Shown: positions 44,851 through 57,133, counted from the first letter of the stretch. The stretch: DNA of 64,000 bases from Ligustrum vulgare (GCA_963555705.1 OY743190.1:21149491-21213490); one strand, 5' to 3'. Notes: generated from the letters alone by a model not told the origin. Made by a program: numbers and translations.

Positions 44851-45183
44851 CTAATCTACAATTCTTTGAAATTTAACATTTCCTTTGTCCAATACAGCCA
44901 TGTGCTTCCTCTTTTTCGATAACTTAGTGGAGTCTGTGAACTGGGCAGCTGTTCTCAAGATCCTGAAAAGCAAGCATGCAATGAATTAAAAGTTTCAAGG
45001 GTTAATAAACTGAAAAATATTCTTCGATTATGCATTACAGGGCTAACAAACCAGACGACGACCATACAAATGGGTGTTTGAAAGAGCTTCAAGGGCATTA
45101 TGAGCTTCTTGCTTTGCGACATACTCTACCAAAGCAAAACCTCAGTGGTTGCCAAACTTCGTTGGGAGCCGTAAACTCTTTAC
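44851..45183 (-). pseudogene. MRD1/RBM19-like RRM protein, 3' gene fragment, copy B
   Basis: Minus-strand fragment of a multi-RRM protein like MRD1/RBM19 (small-subunit rRNA processing). After a CAG acceptor at 45184 the exon reads VKSLRLPTKFGNH, a stop, GFALVEYVAKQEAHNAL (an RNP1-like RRM block), then NTHLYGRRLV. An intron ending CTTTTCAG leads to the last exon (44962-44851), reading LRTAAQF, then LSKKRKHMAVLD and finally FQRIVD with a stop at 44853-44851, which looks like the family C-terminus. The retained intron argues against a processed copy. The stop in the RRM and a missing exon between the two pieces make it a pseudogene. Confidence 0.75.
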
Positions 45184-45199
45184 CTGCAGAGGCACAAGA

Positions 45200-45606
45200 C
45201 TTTTTATCAATTACAAACATTAAAATGTGAATCCAGACACCAAGAAATGAAAATTATATATATTTCATTTATTGCAAGCTCAAGCTCAGTCAGGGAGTGA
45301 ACAAAGGTAGAGAGAGTTGAGGGGAGGAATAGGGATGGCAAAATGCCCCATCCCATCTCCGTTCCTGTCCCCGACTTTTATTTTTTATGTTCTCATGTTT
45401 AATTTGTACTTGAAAAATAAATAAATAAGTAACCGGGGATGGTATATGGGGATATTTTTACCCCGTTGCTACAATTTGCCCACCGTACTGGAAGAGCTCT
45501 CTCTATTATGGACTACCCATACCAAAACACACAATACATTCGTCTTTAATGTCTTCTTATGTCATCTTCAAATGACTTCGACTTTTATCCTAATCATAAT
45601 CATGTA
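45200..45606. other. Spacer, nothing recognised
   Basis: Short AT-rich stretch between the MRD1-like fragment and the hAT terminus. A CCCCGT-containing patch (45340-45480) shows GGGGATGG/CCCATCTCC complementarity but no clear element ends. Confidence 0.4.
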
Positions 45607-47230
45607 CAGGGCCGGACCAGCCTAGAGACCCATGAGGCCGCCGCTTCGGGGCCTTTTTTTTTCTGATTTCTACCCAAGCCCAATGTCACCCGGTAAACTA
45701 ACCCACCCAATTATATATCTGATATCCAAAAATCAGTTCAACCACTCTACAAACCACATCCCACTCGTCTGCATCAGTGCGACTGCTTGTTGAAAGTTGC
45801 GCTGCGAGGTATGGCGACCGGGCTACGTCGACGTGCGACAATGCAAGACCAGCCACCGGCGATTTCGAGTCTCCGACAGTCTCTGACCATAGGTACGTCT
45901 CTGTTTGTGCGTTAATGGATTCAATTGGGTCTTTCTTTTTCTTAACTGGGTTATGATTTTTTCTTCCTATTGTTATGGTTTTTATAGTTTTCGAAATTTT
46001 AAAAAAAAAAATCACTTTCTTTTCTGATGGTATTGGTATTTGATAAGAGTCTGAATTTGATTATCGGCTGTAATCTGGATCATAATTCTTGAAGGTTTCT
46101 TTCTCTCTTTTTTTTTCTTGTGGAAATCAGATTTTTGGTAAAAGGGTAAAGTCTAAGAATATAACATCACACTGGCTTTCTTGAGTCTTTGCAAAAAATG
46201 TACCACTTTTCCTCTAGTTTTTGCCTATTTTTGCTGATAGAATGATAGAATTTCACGATCTTGATTTAAAGCTACTTGTTGTGAAGTGGTGTCGATATTG
46301 ATGATCCGATAGCTGAGGTGATTCGTCCAAGATTGTACAGTTGAATAATTCCATTAAATTGCCAATAACCAAAATCAAAAGTTGGTCTGTAAATGAACAT
46401 CCTTTGATTAGGAAATAAATGTAAAACAAACTGCTATAATGAAAAAAATGATCAAATAGAGGTTCTTCAATGCATTGATTCCAGAGTAAAATCCACATCA
46501 AACATTAGATTAGAGTTAAAATAAAAGAAAATTGTGTATTCTCAGTCTCTCGAATAAACCCTAATTAACTAATTCGATCTCCTAGTCCTCAAATCTCAGG
46601 TACTTCTCTCGATTTCCTATTTTTGTGTATTTTCTTGATTTGTGTATGCTGACCTAGTGACCTGCTAATTGGAATTTAGGCATTTTATATTAAGGACAGT
46701 TGTTTAAGTAACAGCTTTTAAAATGCACATTTAATGGCTTTCTTGGTTGAAAGGAATTGAAATCTGAATGTGCAAATTGCATAAGGAAAATAAGGAAGTT
46801 TCGATATTTTAGTAGCATGACAGAGTTGTTTTTCATTTGTTTCATTTTTGTGTTTCAATTTTCTTTAAGATTTTTTTTTTTTTTTGCACTTTCTCAAATA
46901 AGTGCATTGGGTTGTTTTTATTCTCATGTGTGTTAATTTCAATATGAGTTCCATTTTATACTTACAAGTTTTCCTAACATTTTTTAGCTTAGTGTTTTGA
47001 AGTTTTATCGGCATTGAGATTATTTTTCAGCAAGTCCAGCTTCTCAAGTTGCACGAATTGGTTAAGCTCTGAACTCTGAAGGTATTTCGCCTTCTAACTT
47101 ATTTTCCCTTCCAAGACCATTGTTTGTTAACTCGATTTTAATTTGGTGATTGGTGAACTATGATGCTTGTAGAGTTTTGAAATATTTATTGATCATTGCT
47201 ATAATGCTATTTTGTGTATAATAGTGAACA

Positions 47231-47874
47231 ATGTCTCCTAAACATCAGTCTCGAGCTCAAAAGAGAAAAAGGAAGCAAAGGGAAACCGTATTAGTTCAAA
47301 GTCAAGCGGGTGATATTAACAAATACTTCAATCGAAACATAGAAGAAATAAAGGAGAGAGTGGTGACTGGAGATCAACATAAGTAGAATGAAAAAGAGGA
47401 AATGTATGAAATTGTGGATTTGCATGAATCGAGTGATGAAGCTGTCAACGTTGATGGATTGCATGACAATGTCAATGATGGAGCTCGACCTGAAGAGATA
47501 GATCAAACAAAAGGTTCCACTTTGAATTTAAAGGATCCCGTGAATTGGAATAACAATGATCAGAAACTAATCGTTTATTTAGTAGAAATGGGTCCAAGGA
47601 GAGTGGATGAACTTTTATTTACTAAAGATAGTAACAACAAGCATTTTTATTCATCACATTACAAACGGGTACTAACAAATGGGCAGACATGTGATAGACG
47701 ATGAATTGTATTTTCTGTGTCTCAAGATAAGATATTTTGCTTTTGTTGCAAATTGTTCAAGACGCAACAAATGATTTAGTAGAATGGGGCGATTGGGTAA
47801 TGACGGATACAGAGACTTGCGTATGTACATAGGAGTTTTAGAAATCATGAAGCTAGTAAGGATCACATGTAAAG
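47231..47874 (+). pseudogene. hAT transposase N-terminus with TTF-type zinc finger, broken
   Basis: Starts MSPKHQSRAQ. A long acidic linker follows, then the conserved LNLKDPVNWNNND block, LVEMGPRRVDEL and HYKRVLTNGQTCDRR, followed by VFSVSQDKIFCFCCKLF, the Cys-containing start of the TTF-type domain common in plant ZMYM1-like hAT proteins. The end of that domain (NHEASKDHM) is reached only after frame changes. In-frame stops lie at 47384-47386 (TAG) and 47702-47704 (TGA where Trp is expected). The DUF4371 and dimerisation parts are absent. The 5' region (45720-47230) contains leader-like segments with GT donors, such as ACCATAGGTACG at 45888. Confidence 0.78.
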
Positions 47875-47875
47875 T

Positions 47876-48228
47876 CCCTAATTTTTTCATAAAGTAAAAT
47901 TTATTTTCTTTATATGCTATATTATACATGCTTTGAAGGTTAGGGGCTAAAGTGGTAAATATATTAAAGAAAATTTGTCTTATCGATTATTTCGGTTTTT
48001 ATAGTAAATTGATAAATATATCAATATTGGGCTCATTGGATAGCTTGTAATTAATTATGTATATTAGGCTCGAGAAAACGTTGATTCGAATTAATGAAGC
48101 CTAAGTTATTGAGGTTTAAAGAAATTGTCAATTAATATTATTTAATTACTTGTCTTTGAATACATGTGTAAGGTCATCATTCTTGGACTTTAGCACAATT
48201 GTTGTGCACGTGTGATTTGTTTAGGTAG
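47876..48228. other. Unassigned sequence between hAT remnant and CACTA copy 2
   Basis: AT-rich, with CATGTAAAGTCCCTAATTTT at its start and no coding potential. It resembles LTR-type sequence by style, but I find no partner here. Confidence 0.35.
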
Positions 48229-48254
48229 CACTAGTAGAAAAACGTGAAAAAAAA

Positions 48255-48515
48255 GGGTTTAGGCGTCGGTTCGTCGAGAACCGACGCCTAAACCCGGTTC
48301 AGGCGTCGGTTCATGAAGAACCGACGCCTGAACCGGAGGTTTACGCGTCGGTTCACCAAGAACCGACGCGTAAAGTCGAACGGTTCGACTTTACGCGTCG
48401 GTTCTTGGTGAACCGACGCGTAAAGTCTAAGGTTTACGCGTCGGTTCACCAAAACCGACGCGTAAACCTCCGGTTCAGGCGTCGGTTCTTCATGAACCAA
48501 CGCCTAAACCTAATA
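48255..48515. repeat. CACTA copy 2 left subterminal hairpin array
   Basis: Six or so hairpins built on AGGCGTCGGTT or ACGCGTCGGTT and their inverses. One long palindrome is centred near 48372, where a CGGTTCACC/GGTGAACCG pair sits in a larger ACGCGTCGG pairing. Confidence 0.9.
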
Positions 48516-48674
48516 TATTTAATTCAGATTTTCGCGCGATTTAACTCATTCCGCGCATATCTCTCTCTCACTCTCTCTCAACACTTCAACATCGAGCCAT
48601 CACCACCACCGTGCCTCCACCAACACCGCGACGCCACCACGAACCCGCCTCCATCTCGTAAGAAATTTACTCTT

Positions 48675-48697
48675 ATATGTGTGTGTGCATGTATGTG

Positions 48698-48756
<59 letters not shown>

Positions 48757-48965
48757 TATGTGTGTGTGCGTGTATGTATATATATGTGTGTGTGTGTGCG
48801 CGTGTATCTATATATATATATGTGTGTGTGTGTATATATATATATGTATATATCAGTGTGTATATATATGTATATGTGTGTTTATATATATATATATATA
48901 TATATATAAATGTGAATTATTATATATATATGTATATATATATTTGGATGTATAAAAATGTGAAT

Positions 48966-49017
<52 letters not shown>
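48675..49017. repeat. TG/TA microsatellite array in CACTA copy 2
   Basis: Over 300 bp of alternating (TG)n and (TA)n blocks, including two AATGTGAATTATTATATATA units at about 48908 and 48957. Longer than the array in copy 1. Confidence 0.92.
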
Positions 49018-49018
<1 letters not shown>

Positions 49019-49551
49019 ATAATTTTGGTATTGCAAATAGTTAATTGATATAATTTGAATTATTGGAATTATATTGAAATTATGCATGAAATGTTAGGTT
49101 ATGAAATCATACTTTAAGCATTTTAGGAATTAAGAATTGATTTTGGATTAATTTTGGAGTGGTTGATGATGTTGAAGTTTGATTTATTGTGTTTGAGTAG
49201 TGAATATGTGGAGGTTGAACATTTTTGTTGTATTGTGGCATTTTGATTACAAGTTGGGTAAATCCAACTTATAGGGGAGAATCTGCCGAAATTACTGTTG
49301 GATTTTACAAATAAAAAATGAAAATAATAGTAATTATAGGTGATTTTCACTATCATAGAATTAACCATACTAAATAAATAACTAAACAAAATATACAAGT
49401 AAAATTATGAAGTATTCAACGTAATAAATTATCGTATGCATGTGATTTCAATTATTAATATATAGTTGGTTCAAGTATATAACTATCATTACAAATATTC
49501 ACTCAAAAGTAATATTTTTTTAATTATATCTTCGCATATAGGTTATTAGAT

Positions 49552-52500
49552 ATGGATCGAGATTGGATGTACGGCAGGCGTAATACACATGAATATTTGA
49601 AAGGAGTTGAAGAGTTTATGAAATGTGCGGACGAACACATGAGAGAGAAAGGTGAAGCAATGATTTTGTGTCCTTGTTGTGATTGTAAGAATCTGAGAAA
49701 GTTTCGTAGTTTTGAGCAAGTGAAGAGTCATTTGATTCGTCGTGGGTTTAAAGAAGGTTATAAACGATGGATATGGCATGGTGAGAGTATGCTTCCTAGG
49801 ACATGCACTAGTGACGATGAAGGTGGACTGCAGGAGAATAATTTAGGCAATATTGATGAGAATGATGTGGAAAATGACAATAATGATATGATAGACGAAA
49901 TGATGCGTGATATACAAGGGGAATTCATTGAAAAGCCTCATGTGTTCGATAGCTTGTTCAATGATTCTGAGAAGACTTTGTTTCCTGGATGTAGAAAATT
50001 CACAAATTTGTCTGCTGTGTTGAAATTGTATAACTTGAAAGCAAATAGTAGGTGGAGTGATAAGAGTTTCACGGCATTACTGGAACTCTTACGAGAGATG
50101 CTTTCGGAGGATAACGAGCTTCCTAGTTCAATTTACGAAGCAAAGAAATTGTTGTGTCCAATGGGAATGGAGATCGAGAGGATACATGCATGTCCAAATG
50201 ATTGTATACTGTATCGAAATGAGTATAAGGACTTGCATCTGTGTCCAAAGTGTGGGGCATCACGGTATAAGCGAAAGAACATGAATGCTAATTCTGAGGA
50301 TAAGAAAAGCCCTCCGGCAAAGGTGTTGTGGTACCTACCCGTAGTACCAAGATTTAAACGTTTGTTTGCCAATGCAAAGGATGCGAAGAACATGCGGTGG
50401 CATGCTGATGGGAGGAAACAAGATGGAAAACTAAGACACGTGGCCGATTTTCCTCAATGGAGGAACATTAATAGGTTGTTTCCTGATTTTGGGGGTGAAG
50501 ATAGGAATCTTAGGCTTGGACTATGTACAGATGGAATGAACCCGCACGGTAATATGAGTAGTCGACATAGCACTTGGCCGGTTCTTCTAACGATTTACAA
50601 TCTTCCTCCTTGGTTATGTATGAAGCGCAAGTATATCATATTGTCTTTGTTAATATCAGGGCCTAAACAACCGGGGAATGACATAGATGTTTATCTTGCC
50701 CCACTAATTGAAGATTTAAGACTGATGTGGGATGAAGGTGTATCGGTGTTTGATGCACATAGCCAGATGAATTTCACCTTACGTGCTATGATATTTTGCA
50801 CCGTAAATGATTTTCCCGCATATGGTAACTTGTCAGGTTATACGAACAAAGGACCTAAAGCATGTCCCGTTTGTGAAGAAGATACGATTGATCTTTGGTT
50901 GAAAAACTGTAAGAAAAATGTCTTTATGAGTCATAGAAGATTTCTCCCCGCTGATCACCCTTATCGAAAGAAGAAGAAGGCATTCAATGGAAAAATTGAG
51001 GATCGAGCAGCTCGCTTGCCGTTAACAGGAGGTGAGGTATATGAACGAGTTAAAAATATTGATGTTTTGTTTGGAAAACCTTTTAAGCCTCCTCAAAAGA
51101 GTCTTTGGAAGAAGATGTCCATATTCTGGGATCTACCTTATTGGCAACATTTATCAGTAAGGCATTGTCTTGATGTAATGCACGTGGAAAAAAATGTTTG
51201 TGATAGCATCATTGGGACATTGTTGAACGTTCAAGGGAAGACGAAAGATGGTATCAAAGTCAGGAAGGACATGGTAGAAATGGGGATACGGGATCAATTA
51301 GCACCGCAAGAGTCCGAAAAACGTACTTATTTACCTCCAGCTTGCTATTCTTTGTCCAGAAAAGAGAAAACATGTTTTTGTGAGTGCCTTCATGGTATTA
51401 AGGTTCCATCTGGATACTCATCAAACATCAAAAGTCTTGTGTCGATGAAGGACTTGAAATTGGTTGGTATGAAGTCTCATGATTGTCATGTGTTAATGCA
51501 ACACTTGTTACCAGTTGCAATTCGAGGCATACTTCCAAAACATGTCAGACAAGTCATAATAAAACTTTGTTTTTTCTTCAATGCAATTTGCAGTAAAGTT
51601 GTTGACCCAGAGGCGTTGGATGATTTGCATGCCGATATTGTTATCACTCTATGTCAATTTGAAATGTATTTCCCGCCATCATTTTTTGACGTTATGGTGC
51701 ACTTACTTGTTCACTTGGTAAGAGAAATTAAGATATGTGGTCCGGTGTTCTTGCGGTATATGTATCCATTTGAGAGATACATGGGTATTTTGAAAGGATA
51801 TGTCAGAAATCGATTTCGACCCGAAGGCAGTATCATTGAAGGTTATGCCGCTGAGGAGGCTATTGAATTTTGTACTGACTACCTTGATGACGTTGAGACT
51901 ATTGGTGTTCCTAAATCTCGTCACGAGGGAAGACTCGAAGGTAAAGGGACGATTGGATGCAAATCAATTGTCCCTAGTGTTGAATTGCGAGATAAAGCAC
52001 ACCTCCTAGTATTACAACACCTTTCTCAAGTTCATCCGTATTTGGACGAGCACATGTCCATCCTAAGGCAGTAGAATCCTTCTAAAGGTGAAAGGTGGGT
52101 AACTAATCAACACAATCGTTTATTTGCAAAATGGTTCAAAGATAGAGTCATGAAAGAGTTGTCACAAACGTCGAATACCATTGTTGAAACGGTAAAGTGG
52201 TTAGCGTATGGTCCTAGCACGATTGTGAGATCTTATGAAGCATATGACATTAATGGGTATACGTTTTACACTAAACGTCAAGATGATAAGAGTGCGGTGC
52301 AAAACAGTGGAGTGACACAAGTAGCACTATCAAGAGATTTTTCAAGTGCTAAAGATACAATGCCAATAGATGCCTCGATGTCCTATTATGGTGTCATTGA
52401 AGAAATTTGGGAACTTGATTACAGGGAGTTCAAGTTTCCTCTCTTCCAATGTAAATGGGTTGATAATCGACAGGGTGTTTGGGTGGATGAATTAGGTTTC

Positions 52501-52803
52501 ACTTTGGTGGATTTTGGACGGTTGGGTTATCTTGACGAGCCATTCATACTTGCATCACAAGCCAAGCAGGTGTTTTATGTTCTTGATCCTGCTGACACTA
52601 AGTGGTCAGTGGTCCTTCAAGGCAAGAGACGCATTGTTGGCATTGGTGATGTAGTAGATGAAGAAGATTATGATCACTTTGATGAAACTCCTCCATTTTC
52701 TATTGGTATACAAGGGAGTGCAACTTTAGAGGAAGATAACATTGAATCCACTTACATGCGTTGGGATCATGAAGAAGGATTATGGATTGACCGTCGTTCG
52801 TGA
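49552..52803 (+). pseudogene. CACTA TNP2-type transposase (TnpD-like), one in-frame stop
   Basis: The catalytic transposase of the element, expected to cut at the CACTA ends in the nucleus. From M at 49552 (MDRDWMYG): a Transpos_assoc domain (residues 1-80, with CPCCDC), a Cys cluster (CPNDCILYRNEYKDLHLCPKC type, about 215-240), the TNP2/Transposase_21 domain (about 300-560, with GLCTDGMNPHG, where the Asp is a likely catalytic residue), DUF4218 (about 640-790, with LVHLVREIKICGPVF and YMGILKGYVRNRFRPE), and DUF4216 (about 935-985, IWELDYREFKFPLFQCKW). The frame of 1083 codons is broken only by a TAG at 52072-52074, between DUF4218 and DUF4216; reading resumes in the same frame. The start follows a CATATAG acceptor near 49541, so a 5' UTR intron is likely. 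Confidence 0.93.
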
Positions 52804-53014
52804 TTATTCATTGTGTGAGTTCATTTATACATTCTCGCATGCATATAACTCTCTTTTGTTCTTTATATATGCTCTATACGTTGTTCATATTAATTGTGTG
52901 AGTTCATTTACATATTCTTGCATATAACTTTCTTGTGTTTTTTATATATGCTCTATACGTTGTTAATAATCATTTATTTATATGTGCAGGTACGTAGACA
53001 ATTTTCCCAATATA

Positions 53015-56000
53015 ATGGCCGAGTCTTCACATTCTTCAGATGATCATAGTACTGCCCAAAAAAAAAGGACAAGAGGGCCAACTATGTGCAAAAACATGAA
53101 GAAAGCGGGCCAACAAGTGAATATAATTGAGTTCGATGACAAACATAGGCCGATCGGACCAGGCACGAAGAACTTCAAACATTTTTTCGGATCTTTAGCC
53201 CGCATTCATGTTGACATAAACATCAGTGATTGGCACAAAGTCGATCAAGGCCTGAAGGACATGATGTGGGAAGAGATAAAGGTACTATCACTTGATACAT
53301 GGTAAATAATTGAAAAGTGAATGTAATTTCTTTATAACACCACATGTTATCATTGTCTTTCAGAGGGAATTCAACATTCTCGATGACCGTCCAAAAAAAA
53401 GTGTTATGCGGGTTGCGAGGATGAGATGGAAAGATTTCAAGACAAGGCTGGTTCATAATTTCATTACACATGACCACCCAAAATATACATCTCCTACCCA
53501 GCTTTATGATTTCTTGACCGAAGAGCAATGGGAGTTGTTTAAAAAAGAACGACAGACGGAAACATTTCAGGTATATTTAAATGTACGCATGTGTCTTGTT
53601 GAGTGAAAACTAAAAACCTGCGATTTATTTCAGGAGAAAAGTAAGAAGGCGAGGGATAGTCAAATGCGGAACGAGCATCCTCATTATTTGGGCTCAGCCG
53701 GATATGCGGGGATGAAGCCACATTGGCTAGTAAGTGACCCGCTATCTTCTAGCTCTTCATGTGACGTGATTAGCTCCTCAATTGTAAGCAAGGATCGTAG
53801 CCTCGATTGGGTTCGAGCTAGATCGAAGAAGAAAGAAGATGGAACGTATTACATCCCCAACGAGAAAACGAGGGGGGTGTTTGATAAAATTGTAAGTATA
53901 TCTTATCGATTTCTCATATATTCAATTGAAACTTACTTCAATTCTTATATTCAGTTTTCAATTTTTTTAACAGGTAGAAAAAGCTGAGCAAGCCACGCAG
54001 GGGACATTTGTGTCGAGTAGACAACATGATATTCTGAGTGAAGCCCTTGGTAAAGAGGATCACTCTGGTAGGGTGAGGGGATATGACGTGTATGTCACCA
54101 CGCGGGATGTTTACGGCCGGCCCGATGATTACCTTAGACGATCGTGTGGGGTCGTGTTAGTAGACGACATTAAAGATATCATCAGGAAGGAGATGGAGGA
54201 TAGCATCACAGAGCTGGTCAGGCATCAAACCATGTCGGAGATGCAAAGTAAATTTGACAATATGCAAAGCGCGTACCATAGTATGCAGAGTAAATATGAT
54301 GCCATCCTCCAGCGCTTGGGCCTCAATGTTGATGCTGAGGTGGAGGTAACTGCACAGCCCCGACCACCAACTCGAAGTAGTTGCCACTCTGTGAATCCAG
54401 ACCCATTTGATGGTCTTCAGGTACTTACCCATAAAGTATTTAGTTTTTTTAGTATTGCTTTTTTTTTTTTTTTAAATGGAAAGGCCTGACATATATGTTG
54501 AAAAATAGAAGCCGATTCCCTGTCGTCTCGCCGTATTTGTTGATGGTGACAAGCAAATAGTGGCCAGCGGGATGGTTTATCCGTCCGGACCCGAGACTGT
54601 GGTGCATCATCAACCACTCTGGCTTGATCATGTGAAGGTGTCCGTTGACCATGTTATAGATGGTGCAGAAGCGTTCTATCTTCCAGCGCCATCTCAGCAC
54701 CACACCACGATGGGGGAAGTTATTGGAAGTTTTTTCCAAAGGCCTAAGGAGTTGGTGATTTTTGGAGAAGTAATAAAATCGAGTTATATAAAAGTTTATG
54801 TCAATATTAATTTCTTTTAAATTTGTATCAGACGTGTTATAATGACAAAAATTGTCTTATTGCAGGAAGAGGCCCCAAAAAAGATCGTAAAAAAATCTAA
54901 TAAAGGGAAAAGGCCTCAGAGTTTTGAATTGTCATCTACCCAGCGACCTGCGATAGTCGACGATGAGACTTTACTACGTCTGGGTGATAAATGCAAAATG
55001 TTAAACACCCTGGTCCTTCAATTTCCTGTTGGTGATGACTTCTATCAGGTGCCCGTAGATGCCTCCATCTTCAATTGTACGTTCGAGGATGGTATTTTTG
55101 TTACAGTCGCAGACATTACCGATCTGCTTAAAATGCAATGGTTGGATACATCTATCCTACAAATATTTGCATTGTAAGACTTCTGATCACAAATTACAAC
55201 TTCAATTTATATCATTGTTCGATCTCTATTTATTGGTGTCATTATTATTAGGTACCTTCATGAGTTATGTCAGGATTGCGGTATTGATTCAATTGGATTC
55301 ATGTCTCCGTCACACATTGCGTCGGTGTCGGTAAGAACAAATGCCAATGGTGTTGTAAATTATATGGACGAGACCATGAGGGCAATGCAAACAAAGAAAT
55401 TCATTCTAGCACCGTATTTTCAGGAGTAAGACCATTCTCTCTTGTTAATAGTTAATTTTTTTTTTTTTTTTTGTAATTTGAAAAGCACATGTTTGAATTT
55501 GTATTTACATGTTCATAATACGTAGGAACCACTGGATGTTGCTAGTGATTTCTCCTCAGAAGAGTACGGTGTACTTATTGGATTCAGCTAGTGCATTTAA
55601 GCGTGACTTAGATATCAAGCCGCTATTGAATACGTAAGTTATGATAATTTTCATGAAATAATTGTGGAGTTGTGGTGAAATTGATTGTGGAGTTGTGGTT
55701 TCACTTTGATGAATATATGTTGTGATTGTTGAGAAGTTGTGATAGATTCTATAGCAACGCGTCTATTTACAGGTTGGATAAGTTCAATTTATAGGGGAGA
55801 CTCTGCCAAATTTTTTATAGAAATCTTAGTTTTTGTATTTATTTATTTTGTAACTGGTTCGAATAATTTTAGGGCTTTCAAACTATACTGGACACAAGGA
55901 GGCATTAGGACAAGAGCCAATACAACGTGGCTAAAAATAAAGGTATGAAAACACATATTTAAAATATATTACAAATCTTTGAATTATTTTCATATTCTAT

Positions 56001-56312
56001 TTAGTGTGATTATTAATGTTTGTTTTCATTGTGAAAATTTCAGTGTCCTCAACAGCCCGGAGCTTCTGAGTGTGGCTACTACGTCATGAAAAATATGTAT
56101 GAGATAGTCACTGAACACTTTCAGCGTCCGTCGTTGGAAAATGTATAAGTTATTGAACATGATAATTTTTAATTATTCCTTCATATTTTATTACAAAATA
56201 ACTGATAATTCATTTTGATTATTTGTAGGCATTTAAAGAGTATTACTCAACGGATGAAATTGCTGAAATTCAAAACTTATGGGCTAAATACTTCGTCGAT
56301 AGGTGTGTGTAA
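53015..56312 (+). CDS. CACTA second gene: TnpA-like Transposase_24 region fused to ULP1 cysteine protease, intact
   Basis: Exons: 53015-53281, 53364-53570, 53634-53891, 53974-54420, 54509-54769, 54866-55173, 55252-55425, 55526-55633, 55873-55942, 56044-56142, 56229-56312. All introns are GT-AG; the total is 2283 bp, 760 residues. The first half resembles Ptta/En/Spm Transposase_24 (PGTKNFKHFFGSLARIHVD; EEQWELFKKERQTETF; a YAG-containing block), followed by a coiled coil with M/Q repeats (about 235-280). The C-terminal 180 residues are a ULP1/C48 peptidase: His in NHWMLLV, Asp in LLDSAS, Gln and Cys in CPQQPGASECGYY. It should bind the subterminal repeats and may cleave SUMO-like conjugates; both roles are inferred. 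The first exon follows an acceptor at 52989, so transcription may start upstream. Confidence 0.88.
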
Positions 56313-56464
56313 ATCGACGTGTATTCAAACTTCTATTTACTCAATTACATGTGACATTAACAATCTTGTAAATATAATTATTTCTCATTTATTTAACATT
56401 ATTTTAATTATGTCGATTATATACATATTTGATGATGTGCATGTGGAAAATGTTCAGTCCACGT

Positions 56465-56620
56465 TTAGGTGATTGCAGGTCATGATCGACCTGCAGTGAT
56501 CTGGATCATTGCAGGTGACGTCCAGGTCATTGCAGGTGACATCTGGTTCATTGCAGGTCATGACCTACAGTGGCCTGGTTCATTGCAGGTCATGACCTGC
56601 AGTGGTCTGGATCATTGTAT
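56465..56620. repeat. GCAGGT tandem repeats, CACTA copy 2 3' region
   Basis: About five units based on CATTGCAGGTCATGACCTGC, itself containing the palindrome GCAGGTCATGACCTGC, with variants GCAGGTGACGTCC. They lie between the stop codon of the second gene and the right subterminal array. Confidence 0.85.
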
Positions 56621-56671
56621 TTTACTCTATAGGCAAATGAATTTAGTGAAAAAAAAAAAAAAAAAAAAATT

Positions 56672-56846
56672 TAGGCGTCGGTTGTAATGAAAACCGACGC
56701 CTAAAGTTTAAACTTTAGGCGTCGGTTTTCATTACAACCGACGCCTAAAGTGTACTTTAGGCTAAAGTGTACTTTAGGCGTCGGTTGTAATCCAAAACCG
56801 ACGCCTAAAGTACTTTAGGCGTCGGTTTTGGATTACAACCGACGCC

Positions 56847-56884
<38 letters not shown>

Positions 56885-57040
56885 CAACTTTACGCGTCGG
56901 TTTATCAATAACCGACGCGTAAAGATAGCATTTACGCGTCGTTTTACAACCGACGCGTAAACTCTTTACTTTACGCGTCTACTTCATACGCGTCGCCACA
57001 AAAATCGACGCCTAATCTCTTAAATAACCGACGCGAAAGA
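56672..57040. repeat. CACTA copy 2 right subterminal hairpin array
   Basis: Long hairpins of TTTAGGCGTCGGTTGTAATC with its inverse, then a poly-T tract (56852-56884), then TTTACGCGTCGGTT hairpins and single ACGCGTC sites. It resembles the array of copy 1, with different unit order. Confidence 0.92.
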
Positions 57041-57072
57041 CTGTTTCTGTACTAGTGTAGGTAGAATATGGT

Positions 57073-57078
<6 letters not shown>

Positions 57079-57130
<52 letters not shown>
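57079..57130. repeat. (TA)n microsatellite next to the hAT right end
   Basis: About 52 bp of TA dinucleotide. Confidence 0.95.

Positions 57131-57133
<3 letters not shown>

Larger units (their letters stand above)
48229..57057 (+). mobile_element. CACTA (En/Spm) transposon, copy 2, nearly complete
   Basis: An 8829-bp element with ends CACTAGTAGAAAAACG and TTTCTGTACTAGTG and a perfect 3-bp duplication TAG (48226-48228 and 57058-57060). It carries subterminal hairpin arrays at both ends, a transposase gene with a single stop codon (49552-52803) and a second gene with a fully open spliced frame (53015-56312). It inserted into an older hAT relic. Confidence 0.96.

Noticed and set aside
48405..49022. 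A long 205-codon frame across the left end of CACTA copy 2.
   Set aside because: It is made of subterminal hairpins and TG/TA microsatellite translated as Tyr-Ile-Cys-Val repeats.
55059..55334. A 91-codon frame starting MPPSSIVRSR within CACTA copy 2 (and its twin in copy 1).
   Set aside because: It is out of frame with exons that join into the conserved ULP1 gene and runs through an intron.
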